This document shows, in pieces, positions 27,343 through 39,297 of a stretch of 64,000 nt of DNA. Each line of letters opens with the position of its first letter. The stretch's first letter is position 1. The notes below the pieces were generated by a model. That model was not told where the DNA came from. It worked only from the letters and a program-made list of their open reading frames with translations, and made no database searches. Position numbers and translations under genes: made by a program. The DNA lies in assembly GCA_005281725.1 (NCBI GenBank), contig SSBO01000001.1, forward strand, positions 6,246,399-6,310,398. The letters are read 5' to 3'. The DNA comes from Wuchereria bancrofti. Its lineage: Eukaryota; Nematoda; Chromadorea; Rhabditida; Onchocercidae.

Positions 27343-27379
27343 ATTATATGTTTTGGTAGTAGCTACCGAAACATATAAT
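27343..27379. other. Near-perfect palindrome, 17-bp arms
   Basis: The left arm at 27343-27359 pairs with the right arm at 27363-27379 at 16 of 17 positions around a 3-nt TAG loop; the mismatch would be a G-U wobble in plus-strand RNA. It lies about 540 bp before the SH2B start codon. It could form a hairpin in RNA or a cruciform in DNA, or be the remnant of an inverted-repeat element. No function is shown by sequence. Confidence 0.8.
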
Positions 27380-27917
27380 TGATCATTTCAACTATATTAT
27401 TCATAACCTTATTATGCAAATATGAACTACTGTGACTTTGCTTGTGATATAATTAAATTTTAAAATCTCATTAAAAAAATGTACTCCTGCACAATAAATA
27501 AGAGCATAGAAGTAAAGAAATGAATTGAAATAAAGACTGCGTTTGCTGAATTTCATTCTGTTTCTTTCAAAAAGTCTTTGCAATATGTTGATCTGTGACG
27601 CCTTAAATCAGCTGCGGGCTTATTCATTTTTTCATTAATGATTGTCAGGAGGGTTAGTTTTTTATTTTCTATTTTTTTTTGACATTTTTTATTCCTGTAT
27701 GAAATCTATGCAGGTATTCTCCGCCCACCATTCAGTAATCAGACCATACATTTGAACCACAGTCGGTATCAATCAAAAAATTTTAATCTTTGAACCAATC
27801 TTTGGAATGCCTTGGGAAGAATTTGCGGAACTATTTTTCACTTATACTAATGGTAACCAAAACTGAATCCAATTTCAGTTATGTTGATTCTCTCGAGAAT
27901 TTGGCAGTCAAGTAATA

Positions 27918-30900
27918 ATGCAAGTTTCAGCTCAAGGAAGTGACAGATGGCGACAATTTTGCATACAGTACGCAAAGTCAGTTGCTTTCAAATTCGCGGA
28001 AAGTTGGCACCAATATTCAACGAGTGTTGGTATCGCTCAAAGCAACGTCTCCGCTTCGGATATCGTTCAGCAATTTACCAGTACCTTAACTGAAGAATTA
28101 ACAGAAAGGCTGACAACTCCGAACGTCATTCTTCCTGTAACTACCTTTCTTCAAGCAGTATGCATTAATCCTCAACTCAATGTTCCCCACTCATTTTCAT
28201 TTCAACCGTTTAGTTTTATTAATTTATTTTATTCTTATGATTAGAATGTCAATTCTTATACTCTTTCTAGTGCTCATTGCTATTTCTGCAGAGGGAAAAA
28301 GTGAAAATCGATGTAAATCGTCCGCACATAGATTTAATCTTTTCCCTTCCTCTCATCCTCACCAATGGTGTAAAAGGTTATAGTCGTATATCTGAAGAGA
28401 CTTCAACTTAGTCGAAAACACACTATTATCTATTTAAGATTGAGAATCAGCGATTCAAATCTTTAGGTTAGATAGAAACTACTTTGTTAACCATTCTCTT
28501 CACTTTAGTGATACCTTCATTTCACCGGTTACACCTCCAACCGCCTCTGAGAAACTCTCACCAATCATTCCTCACTTCACAATTTGTAAAACTGTAAAAA
28601 AACTGGACGTGCGTGCCATTCTGACAGTCAATGTGAAAATGCATGTTTCTCAATAGTATGACATGATACGAATAAACGACATTTCACAAAAGATTATGCA
28701 TTGCTGTTGGATATCTTCTTCATGTCCAACGTACGTACGTATAGAAATGAACATTTGTGACTAGAAATATGAACGTGAAACGACATCTATTTTGCAACTG
28801 ATGAAAAGTTTTAGATGGCTAAGAAGACATCACACAGCATTTGTGACCAGAAATATTCATTATACGTCGTACTACGTCGTACATTGATTTATTGATCTTC
28901 CGATCATTCACTTTTCTTTTTCATGTTTATTATCTGTTTCTTCACTTCTGCAGAAGGTCGCTGCTGTTGAGGATTTACTACTGAATGATTGTCGATTTTT
29001 GCAGAGGCCTATGCATTTCCATATTTTCAGAATGTTTCATCCAGTCGCACAGTTCCTGATAATGTCAACTACCGTGAGCGCCCATGTGATTGGAGATCTC
29101 TGAACGAATATGAACGACCGGCTAGCATCGCCGACATCACCTGGTTGTCACGATCAAGATCTGAGATGGTGTCACAGGAACGCAGTGTGCTGGTCAGTCC
29201 TATAACTTGCAATGTTTCGTTTTTCGGTGTTTTTCAAAGATCTGTTTAATTCATGTAAAAAAATAATATTATTTTTTATATGGCGGGTATAATGTCACAA
29301 CCATACATTCATTTTATATGATAGGCCAGTCGTTCTTGATTTACGGGTGAATTAGATTGTCTACTAAACTGAGAGTCCCAAATGATTTTTGGAATCCTAC
29401 TCTCATTCTGAGCCTTTTTAAGTTTTCAATTTGAAATCACTCAGTTGCAAAAACTTTTCAAATTTTAGGCAGACTCAATAATTCAGCATCAGTCGGCACC
29501 CTCTAATTCTAGCCGGCCATCCGCCAAGCGAACTTCTTGGTTTCGGTCACATTTTCAAGCGAAAACAACAGTCGAATTGATTCGGGAAGGCAATGTAAGG
29601 TAAGGCAAATGTTTTCTCGCAATTATTTTTTAAATAATGTCACAGACTGTGTGATTTGGTTTTAAATTGTTTTCGCTAGTTCATAAAAACGAAAGAGATT
29701 GTTAAGCGCGAACGGAGAGACGGAAAAAGACAAGGAAAAAGGAGTGAAAATATGATCAATTAGTTTGTTGCGTGAAAAAAAATTGATTAAAATTTGTTCG
29801 AAAAGACAATACTTCTTCAATTCATTCTTTTCTTAATTCTCCAGTTTTCAGATTAATTAATTTACTGTGAATAATAATTGAAGACATTTTTCCGTATATG
29901 ACTTGTTTCACTGAATCTTTTTTTTTTTCTTTTTTTTGAGAAATCATTGCAGGTGCAATCATTGACGTAAGTAATCTACCGCTGACCAGCAATAGTTTAA
30001 ATTCCGTACTTGTCTTTTTTCATCCCTATAATAGGTTTATACAGATATATGAGTGGCTTGGAACTTGAAACAAAGCAGTGGCGAAAATGCAGGCTATGTC
30101 TTGTCAAAACGGCTGGAGGATATCTTTTGGAGTTCTATTCGCCACCAAAAGTAGGGAAAATTAACAGATTACTTTTAAATAATAATTTTCGAAATTATTT
30201 GTTCGTTTACGAAACTAATTCTGTGGTAACAAGAATTGGTTAGCCATTCGGGTGCGTTTTCAAAAATGTATCGCTAATAGTAGTGCTAGTTTGCATATAA
30301 TTAAGCATTAAAAATGGTAAGATTTGAAGTTTGATTGGTACGTTGTACATCTTTTATGTTATGATTGTCCAAATCGGAAGAAATTGATCTGTTCTGTAAG
30401 TAAAACCCACTTTTTAGAGCAGTCGAGCGAAATCGGGAATTTTTTGCTTTCTGATAATGGAAGTCAGGGAAACAACACCGTTAGAATTTGAGGAAGGAAA
30501 CGAATCAATATTTGCTATTCGGGGATATAACAATGTTTGTTTTAGCTTTTGTATAATGCTTCATTATTGGATTCTACAATTTTTCGACTATCAAGAAGAA
30601 GTATTCTTCCTAACTGATTAACTCCATCAGGTTGTATTGTTATTATGTACAGCAAATTTTTTCCTTCAATAGAAATTTTAGGTGGAATATGTAATCGGGG
30701 CTAGGAATCCGGATGAATGTCAACAGTGGCTAGCAGTTATACGAGGTTGTGTGTCGGAGAACGATCCAAATTCTATTCATAGGTTCGTTCGACAACCGTC
30801 TGCACCACCAATTGGCTCCAACTTTCTCCGTAATCGGCAATTTTTCTCAACACGGTGAATTTCGTTTTGCTATAATTTAAAAAAATGAATTTGCAGCTTT

Positions 30901-32079
30901 AAAAATACTGCAACTAATACGGTTTGTTTTTGAAAATTGAATTTTGTCATAAAAAACTTGTAACACTTCATCTATTTTCCCCTTTTAAATTTCTGCTCTT
31001 TGAATCCTTTTTTCTTTCAAAAATTGGTTTTGAATTAACTTAAAAAAAAATGATAAAAATGAAACTCTTTCACGATTGACGAGGTGAAGTATTTTGATTT
31101 TTCTAGGGGATTTCCATCATTTATAGCAAAACAGTTATAATCAGTTTCAAGTTAGAATCTATACAAGTAGTTATCAGGTCATTAAATAATGTGCATTCAA
31201 TGGTATCAACGGGGATGGAAGCACGAATCCCGATAAGAACAGTGCGTGGTTCTGTACCGGGACTGGAGATCTATCCATGGTTTCATGCGCGTTTGTCTCG
31301 CAGTGTAAGTGCGCGATTAGTGCTTCATAATGGAGTTGATGGACATGGCTTATTTCTTGTACGTCAGAGTGAAACACGCCCTGGCGAATTTGTATTGACA
31401 TTCAACTGTCAAGGGAAAGCTAAGGTTCTGTTTATATTTTTTTGATTAGATGCTTCTTATCATTTTGACACTGTTTCGAGTTTGAATTCACCTGTCTAAA
31501 TTACTGATATCGTGTCATAGGCTGACTGAATATGATATGTGCAATACTAGATACCTTGTATTTTTCTGAGACAATTGAGAGGACAATTCTGGGACAGTTC
31601 ATTTCAATAATTACAGCACGTACGGATCGTGATGATGCCTGATGGGGAGTGCCGCATTCATCAGATGATTTTCGAGACAATGGTTGATCTTCTGGAATAT
31701 TTTCGAGACAATCCGATACCTCTCGAAAGTTCATCCACTCCACCTATACTTCTCAACGAATATGTTATTTGTATGTTTTTCTTATTATTTGGTTTACTTT
31801 TTACACAACATTTTTATACAATATAACTTACCGATGAGAAGTTAATAATATTAATCATTATTTCAATATGGAATTGGCATTTGTGATAAATGACATGAAA
31901 TGATTACAGGTTGGCGTCGACGATCATTAGCATCGCTTGATTTAGATGTTCGAGATTTTTTGACATATGCTGGCTCGGTTCGACTAGATATTCGTGCATT
32001 GGAAGATCTTGTACGACAGGAACAAAACGGTCGTCTGCATCGGAATACAACACTTAGTAATAGTTATCGCTATCAATGA
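27918..32079 (+). CDS. SH2B-family adaptor protein (dimerisation-PH-SH2)
   Basis: Ten exons: 27918-28157, 28292-28376, 29005-29192, 29469-29599, 30045-30150, 30418-30534, 30682-30854, 31178-31424, 31617-31770, 31910-32079 (536 aa, all junctions in phase). Residues about 11-33 ([19 protein letters not shown]) match the N-terminal phenylalanine-zipper dimerisation domain. Exons 5-7 form the PH domain ([40 protein letters not shown]). The SH2 domain runs about 381-475 ([23 protein letters not shown]), with R409 as the phosphotyrosine-binding arginine. SH2B1/APS/LNK proteins dock on activated receptor tyrosine kinases and JAKs at the membrane and scaffold signalling, notably insulin signalling; that role is inferred here. 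The protein ends NSYRYQ, a C-terminal tyrosine as in APS/LNK. Exon 2 is the least certain: it fits splice sites and phase only. A TTTCAG acceptor ending at 27878 may be a trans-splice site. Confidence 0.9.
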
Positions 32080-35000
32080 ATCATAGAGATCATAGTGTCA
32101 CTAACCCGACACCGAGTTCACTACTAATATTGATGAAATTCTATATTTATCAAAAAGAATTCCTAATTTTTTAAATTTTTCTCTAAATCCTAGTAATCTA
32201 AAGAACATGAATTCATCGACAACATGTATGCTAAAAATGTTGGGATTCGGAGCTGCTGAGTATTTTAGAAACATACTCAGTTTCGCTTGCTCACGTATTC
32301 TAATTAATACCTTTTGTCATTGCGATTTGACAATATGTTGTGTATGTGTATGTATATCTTTGCCATCTGCACTTTATTCATTGCCATATCGGATCACTCT
32401 TGTTCTCTGCCAGTTTGTATCTAATGAATACAATTTCTTCAGTTATGGTCGCATCCTTCTCAAGTTGTAATATTTTGGTCTTTAAAACTACTTTTTTGGA
32501 GCTAAATGCAATGTTTTTCCGAACTTCAAGCTTTTCTTTCGGAATGGTAGGAAGTTTTATCAAATTTTAAATAATTCTATCCGGCTACACCAACATTTAT
32601 AGGGTGCGGGATTTTGTTATATTCCTTGAATATTTAATAATTACAATAAACACTTGATCTCCAATGAATGCCTCAGAAGACTACCTCCGTACATATTTCC
32701 GGTTTTTCCAATGAAAAAAAAAAGATTCTGAGTTCCATTTTCTTCTATTTGTCTAATTTGTACCTCTCCACTTCCCGTGCCTTAGCAAACAGGACATTTT
32801 CAGTTCCTTTGTCTAGATGTTTTTTGTGCAGGTTTTCCTTCTGGTCACTCTTTTTTGTTTGTTTTACCGTATATTTTGTTGCTTTTCATGCAATTTATAT
32901 AACTTTAGAAAAAAACTGTTGAAAAGTGAGCTCCACTTACCTTCTTCCTAGTAGAGGATAGGGAATTTACAGATGTAAATATGTATAATTTTCTGGAAAT
33001 TTAAATCGGAAAAATAACTCAATGATAGTGGGGAGTTGAGAAACATCGTCGATAAAACTATTGAAGAGGTAATTTCACTAACTTGATTATCGTGTTAATC
33101 TTTCTTTGTTGTGCACTGTTATGGGAGCTTGCGAATTTCTGAAATTTTTACTGTTAGTTAATGTAACTTATAATAATAAGTGGTGCAAGTGTCAGGCCGC
33201 ACTGCCATTCATTCGTCATTTTTGGTTCTCAACTGATTGCGATAAAGCACTGAAACAGATTGCTTTTCCTTGCTTCATTCAGAGAAGGGTTGAAGTCTTG
33301 ATGTATAAATATAGTTGTGTGGTACTAGATTCTTAAGAGAGAACACCACTAAGCAGAAAACCACCAAGCAGGGTGATAAACAAAACATTCTGTTTACTAG
33401 GAAGGTCACATTTCTCTATGAATCATTAAGCTCAATTTTCTCGTCAATCAAGCAGTATTGTAAAGTCGTTTTTATGTCTGCCTCAACATGACAAATTCAT
33501 CTGATAGCTGGACTATTGCCCATTAGTCGAAAGTTCAAAATTAAGTGTTTATTAAAGAGCAAGGGCGTTTTCTTGTTTGCTTCCTTTGATGTAATATGTT
33601 ATTGGGAATTTGCGCACGAGGTAGTTTAGTGGTCGTTGATCAAGGCAGAAGCTTGCGCTAAATCCAGTGTAAATTTGATTAATCAAAAATTCTGAAAAAG
33701 AAATGACAAAAGGATTGAAAATTTCCTCTAGTTCTAGTTCAATTGAATTGTGTACAAGTTAACTGGGTCGTGATCAATTTCAGGAGTGATTCAGCGATGA
33801 GTGATACTGAATCGAACATGGGTATTTTGCCATCACTGTGATTTTTAATTTTCGCTTTATTCTTCTTTTTTGTTGATGCAGTTCCAGTACTCTCTTCTAC
33901 TTTCTATATCCAAATTGAGATAAATCTACATATTAGCATCGCTCATGAAATTTTATGGAACGTAATGACACTGTTGACAGTGGTCAAGATGTATTGGAAC
34001 AGTACAAAACAATTGCAGAAATGATTTTCATGGACAGGAAATGAATCAACAGTTAAAGTGAAATGAATCAACATACTATCATCATTCATATAGTAGAATT
34101 GACCCAAAAGTATTGTGAAATTTATTTCTGGATGATTAAGTTAAATTTCTCGATAGAGATCACTAGGCAATTTCATTTAGTGCAAGGGCCCTTTTTATCC
34201 TTCACACATAAACAGCAAATACGTAACTGTAATCAATGAGAATGGGAATAGATTAAATTTCATTTGAAAACAGTACAAAGTTAAATGTGAAGATCTCATC
34301 AACTATACAAGAGAAGCAAAACTAGAGAACTATTTAGCGATCTTAAGAGATAACGTTTGAATGACTTGATAATAGAGATCGTTGTCCTTGAGAAGAACTG
34401 TCAACAACTGATCAAACAGTAGTACACTTACAGAACCAAAAAAATGAATAGCAAAATGAATGGATATGTGGAGATTTCGCTTTGCAAACATGAAACAACG
34501 TTTGACAAAATCACTACAAGCACTATTATTATTTTTATTTGTTTGATGGAAAAGTGTCTTCTGATTGAATGTATTGTTCGGGGTTTCAGTCGTATGAAAT
34601 CTACTGCTGATAGAGGGTTTAAAATCACTCTCTAGTTTAGCAGAATGAGAGTTGCTTTTTTAAACATTGTTCGTCTTTTATTTAAAGTGTAGATTTGCAA
34701 CAATAAAAATGTAATATAATGACACAGAGCTTGTTGATTTTGCTTAAGAACTGTTACCATTTTTACGTTTTTCAAGGGAAAAAAAAGAGAAATCACTGTG
34801 TCTTGCAATAATCTATGGATACGAATTTATTTGTATTAAGATAAAACATTTTTAATATACTTCAGAAGCAAGCTATACATATCTTGTTTATAAGATAAAA
34901 GTTGTGAAAGCTTGCATTAAGCGTAAGTACCTGAGCCTAAATACGAAGCGCAATTCTGAGGCTTTTCTAACCCTCTCCGCATATATTTTCCTAATGTCGT

Positions 35001-38000
35001 CTAACCCCTTATAAAACATCCATAATGGATTAGAGTTTTGGATCGGTATGTAACTGTGCTGCATTGATCTGTCACTAGAATTACAAATCATAACTATAAC
35101 ATGAAATAAATCAGGTAAGCTTTTAGTTCTTTATCAGGTACCGACAATTCGGAGGCTGTCTTTTGTTAAAATTGATCACTCAAAAAAAAAAGAAGAAAAA
35201 GAAATTGAAAGAAAGTAAGCTTTTTATTGAGCTGAAAATTATCAAGAAACAAATCACTAACTAATCAGAAATTTGTCAGTTGCTAATTAAAAATTATCAG
35301 TAGCTAACCAGAAATTAATTTTGAACCAATGAAGTTTATTAATCATTGTTCCGTTTTTTCTTTGCAAAAAATCAATTACTAATAAAAATAAAAAGTTCAT
35401 ATCCCATGGATTCCGATATTTCTCTAAAATTGTATCGTTCATGGGCAGATTTTTTCCACATAAAAAACCTATAATAGGTCATGGATCATGCCCAGAATTC
35501 TAATATCAATGTCAACTACGTCAATGAGTTTGATTCTTGAAGATTTCGTTATAAAATATTTCATGTTTTTCATGCAGACATTTTAATAGTTGTTAATGAT
35601 ATCACAGAAGTAGGTTACGTTTCTATTTTTAAATGTACGAAGAAGGGCGGAAAGAGAAGAATTATGCAGTCCCTCGAGGACATTGCTAAATTTAAGAGGA
35701 TTTAGGTCATGAGAAATAATTTTAATAAGATAATATCTCATCATTATTGCTCATATAATCTATTTAAATAACACGTGGAGTGCTATCATGAAAATGTTCC
35801 GTTGATATCCAACAGTGACGAAGAATGAAAATTTCAAAAATTCAACATCTAGCATGGAATTTAGATAGTCATTTGCTATTTAGAAAAATGGAAAAATAAA
35901 AAAATTAATGCAGGAAATATCTCAGGTGATAATTGCTGATAATTCCTATTCGATGCTGGAACATGACATATAACAAGCAGTCATTTGAGAATCAAAGCGA
36001 ATGCTTAAAAGCTTAAAAAACAATCAACGGACAGTGTAGCTTTGACAATGCAGCTGCAACTAATTGAGAGGCGAGTTTCTGGAATGAACTTTTAAAAAAG
36101 GATAATATTTTGGTTTATTTGGATTACTACTAGTATTCTAATTAGTAAGATGAAAACCTGTATCCATTCTAGCATAAAATTTAGAGTAAGTGTGCTGCGT
36201 ATGCGTCATCGTCTTAATAGCATCGAGATGTTTCAGTGTTTTCTAAAACGTTTCCTTAAAATTTAGTTTGACATCGAAACTAGTGATTATTTTAGGAAAA
36301 ACTTGGCTGTGATAATACCGCATGGATGCCATGATACAGCAGGAAGAGAAGGGATTGACTTTGAACAAACACATTTGGCGAATGTGATAATATTGGTTCA
36401 GGTGAGTATTTCTGAGGATACTTCTGGTCTGAAATCTTTTGCGTCTTCTGTTGGTTTTGTATTGATAGCTTTGGTTCTAATTGTTTGCTTTTCATTTGAC
36501 TGAAATTTAACATGTACAGATGTTTGTTAGCTAATTCTTTGGTTATTTTGTTCATCATCTGTTTGAATGTGTTTATGAAAAGTGTAGCCACAAAGAAAAG
36601 CTTATATGTGCTTTAAAAAGTGCAAAAGTCCATATCATAAGTTATTTTCTTCCTCCTTCATCACTGCTCGATTCAAATGATTGCATCAAGACTTTATCCA
36701 TCTTTTCCTATCGCAGGTTTCCAGACGGCTGAGATATACCATGCATCTCCAGTGTTCCAGCATAAAAACTAAAGATGTTGCCAAATAATGATGAAGGATA
36801 ATTAATAAAGTTACCTGATGAAATCTCCAGCCACAAATTCGGAATATCCAAGAAGTGATTTGAGGGGAGCTAAATTGAGTAAGGGACTTTCAAATAAGTA
36901 GGCTTAGTTATATTACTTTCAATTCCTTGTTGGCCGTATATTTACTTTGGGTGGTGATTGTATTACATGAAATTAACAAATAAGGTCGACTGTTTGAAGA
37001 TTGCCTAGATTACCACAGCGATCTATCTTGGTTACTTTTTAATGAAGTTAAAGTACTCGAAAGCGTTTACTAAAGTACTCCCTTCACTTTACATTTGAGT
37101 TTGCACCTATTACTGAAGAGTGTCTAAATGTTATCAGAAATTTTACTCGGCACATGATTTCCAAAAATTTCAACTGAAGTGAAAAAGAGCAAACGAATGT
37201 ACAAGCAAAATATAAGTAGTAACTCATTGTTTCGGAAGATAATGAGATAGAAAAATGGCTAAAATAGATCAAGAAAAGCGGTCAAGAGTTATTACTAATG
37301 ATATACATAATTCAAGAAGTAAAGAATCCAAGATTATTTAGTTTCAAATCTATACTATTTTTATTCTTCAAAGTTTTTGATATGACATCCTACTATTTTC
37401 AGTATTCATGACTATGTTAAAAAATTCATAAGTTTTGAAAGAAAAACAGACAAAGCAGTTACTCGCCCTGAGAATTTCAGGTTTAAAAAATCTATGAAGA
37501 TGTAGGAACCATTAAGAAGTAAAGAGTACAAGTTCTGTTAATTTCGAACTCCGATGAAATAGGTATGCTTCGTTATCAAATATCTCTTTCAGATACTAAC
37601 TGAACAATGAATCGGTGACTTGTGGCTGCTCACCTCCACGTCACCCTGAATTTCCTAACCGATGAATTCTCCTAACCATCACGGTTGTAAATTGTCTGCG
37701 ACGACACATCCTCGAAGTACAATAATTAAATGTGGGATGTTGCTGGTACACAGCGAGGCACGTGGCATATCAGAGATTCTAAAGTGGGCTGTAATGGTGC
37801 AATGGCACTCCTTATGGTGGTCTATTGTTAGTGGTGTGGTTATTTGGGACAGGGCGGGAGGGCTGGTTGGTGTCTCTTCCCACCTATTTGTTGTTCATGA
37901 GCAGGTGTACAGGTGGACAGATCGCTCTGTGAACGAATGAGTTGATGTTTTAGAGGGATGCAGTCAGTTGTGTGAATGATTCGGGGAAGTTTGAACTAAG

Positions 38001-38714
38001 TAGGAGGATGTATTAGATGCTAATGCCTTCCATCAGGCTTTGATGTTGTACTCTGCTCTTATAATGGTCGGAGTATTCATATGTAAGTGTTTTTCCCAAT
38101 ATATCGGATGAGTGATTCGGTAACAACAATATATTTTTGTCTTAGATACATAGTTCGGTTCGTTTTCATAGTCTGTGGTGTTTTAGAAACATTTGTCTTG
38201 CATTTCTGAGAGAGCATAACTAATTTGGAATAAAGTGTGTGTTTTAATGATGTCCGATGAAATTGAAGCAAATTTTACTGTTTTCTTTATGGTTTCTCGT
38301 TGTCTTCATTCATATGAATAGCTTCTTGGTCTGGTCCTGCCATAGTTTCATTTTCCCGGCGTATGAAGTGCTTTTATTTTGAATTTATTTTTCGTTATTT
38401 CTGCTTCAAAACTATGATCACGCCACATTTTTTTATTCTTGGTCTTGTATAATGATGTCAGTCCTTGAAGAATGTTATTGGTACTTGTTAACAGTGCTTG
38501 TTTTAACGCTGTACTTTTGATCTTAAAACTGCATCCTCTGTTTACATTCCAGTGATAAGTTAATGCATTGTTGGTGACTTAATATTACCTTTGAGAACAT
38601 AATGGGACTGTGTTTTTTACCGCAAAATATTATTTGCCGTTCATCTTTTCATTAATATCAAATTTCATAAAATGGATTGCAGGATAAGAATTAGCCGGTT
38701 TTCATTTACTGATT
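32080..38714. other. Intergenic region between SH2B and RPS21 genes
   Basis: No supported gene. An AATAAA at 32645-32650 could end the SH2B transcript. An orphan exon-like segment at 36296-36401 is listed separately. A G-rich stretch at about 37730-37940 gives a 92-codon frame with no recognisable domain and is not called. Confidence 0.45.
36296..36401 (+). other. Exon-like segment with good splice sites, unassigned
   Basis: A strong acceptor (TTATTTTAG) and donor (CAG|GTGAGT) flank 106 bp with one open frame (after one leading base: KNLAVIIPHGCHDTAGREGI and onward). The other two frames contain stops. I do not recognise the peptide and see no partner exon. It could be an exon of a non-coding transcript, an alternative upstream exon, or chance. 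Confidence 0.22.
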
Positions 38715-39223
38715 ATGCAGAACGACGAAGGAGCACTTGTTGAACTATATATACCGAGGAAATGCTCTTCATCATCGCGTATCATTGCAGCAACTGATCA
38801 TGCAGCTGTGCAGATCGACTTAGTCGATGTGGATCCTAAAACTGGACGCATGGTGCCTGGAAAGGTTATAAGGTGATTAGTTTTAAATGTGTTCCCTAGA
38901 ATAGTCTCTCAGAAATTTATTGGGCAAAGTAATTAAAGAAGAATTAAGTAATTTCTGGGTTATTAAGTTTTATTTACCAGAGAGATTGTCTTTTTTTTAC
39001 ACCTACATAGTTATATTTCTGTTGCTATATTCGCAGATTGTGACTCCTAATTTTTCAGGGAGAAATTTTGGTCTTAAATTTTAAAACTATTTTGTAACAC
39101 ATAAGCCAACATTTCTTTTACTGTAGATACGCAATCTGTGGCGAAATTCGCTGTATGGGTGAATCGGATGATTGCATCATGCGTCTTGCGAAGCGCGATG
39201 GTTTGATACCAAGCAGTTTTTAA
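38715..39223 (+). CDS. rps-21: 40S ribosomal protein S21
   Basis: Two exons, 38715-38872 and 39127-39223, join at an Arg codon (AG|A) to give 84 aa, close to the 83-88 aa usual for eS21. The N-terminus MQNDEG, the block [20 protein letters not shown], then YAICGEIR and [17 protein letters not shown] are diagnostic. The protein is a component of the 40S subunit needed for small-subunit rRNA maturation, acting in nucleolus and cytoplasm. The start is fixed by the conserved MQND terminus. A possible (trans-)splice acceptor TTGCAG lies about 40 bp upstream. The gene stands alone, with over 2 kb of spacer on each side, and a poly(A) signal follows 69 bp after the stop. Confidence 0.97.
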
Positions 39224-39291
39224 TTTTGATGGATTATTTGAAAAGGATGTTGTTCTTTTCTTTACTGTTATATTTTCTGTGGTGTTATAGT

Positions 39292-39297
39292 AATAAA
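39292..39297 (+). terminator. Poly(A) signal AATAAA of RPS21
   Basis: AATAAA followed by a T-rich stretch lies 69 bp after the RPS21 stop codon, the expected place for cleavage and polyadenylation in a compact nematode ribosomal-protein gene. Confidence 0.6.

Larger units (their letters stand above)
22073..27917. other. Non-coding region upstream of the SH2B gene
   Basis: No gene supported. It is very AT-rich. A short GC-rich patch lies at about 22540-22565 (CCCCGACCGGGCGGGCG). Repeats at 23524-24011 and 23824-23885 and a palindrome at 27343-27379 are listed separately. A GA dinucleotide run lies near 24461-24475. The final few hundred bases before 27918 presumably contain the SH2B promoter, but no specific site is recognisable. 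Confidence 0.4.

Noticed and set aside
33610..33680. tRNA-like GGTAGTTTAGTGGTC segment
   Set aside because: It resembles an A box, but no B box (GGTTCGAATCC-like) or cloverleaf follows at the right distance.
37662..37940. 92-codon plus-strand ORF with Trp/Gly-rich sequence
   Set aside because: No recognisable domain, no splice partners, and the composition is explained by locally GT-rich DNA.
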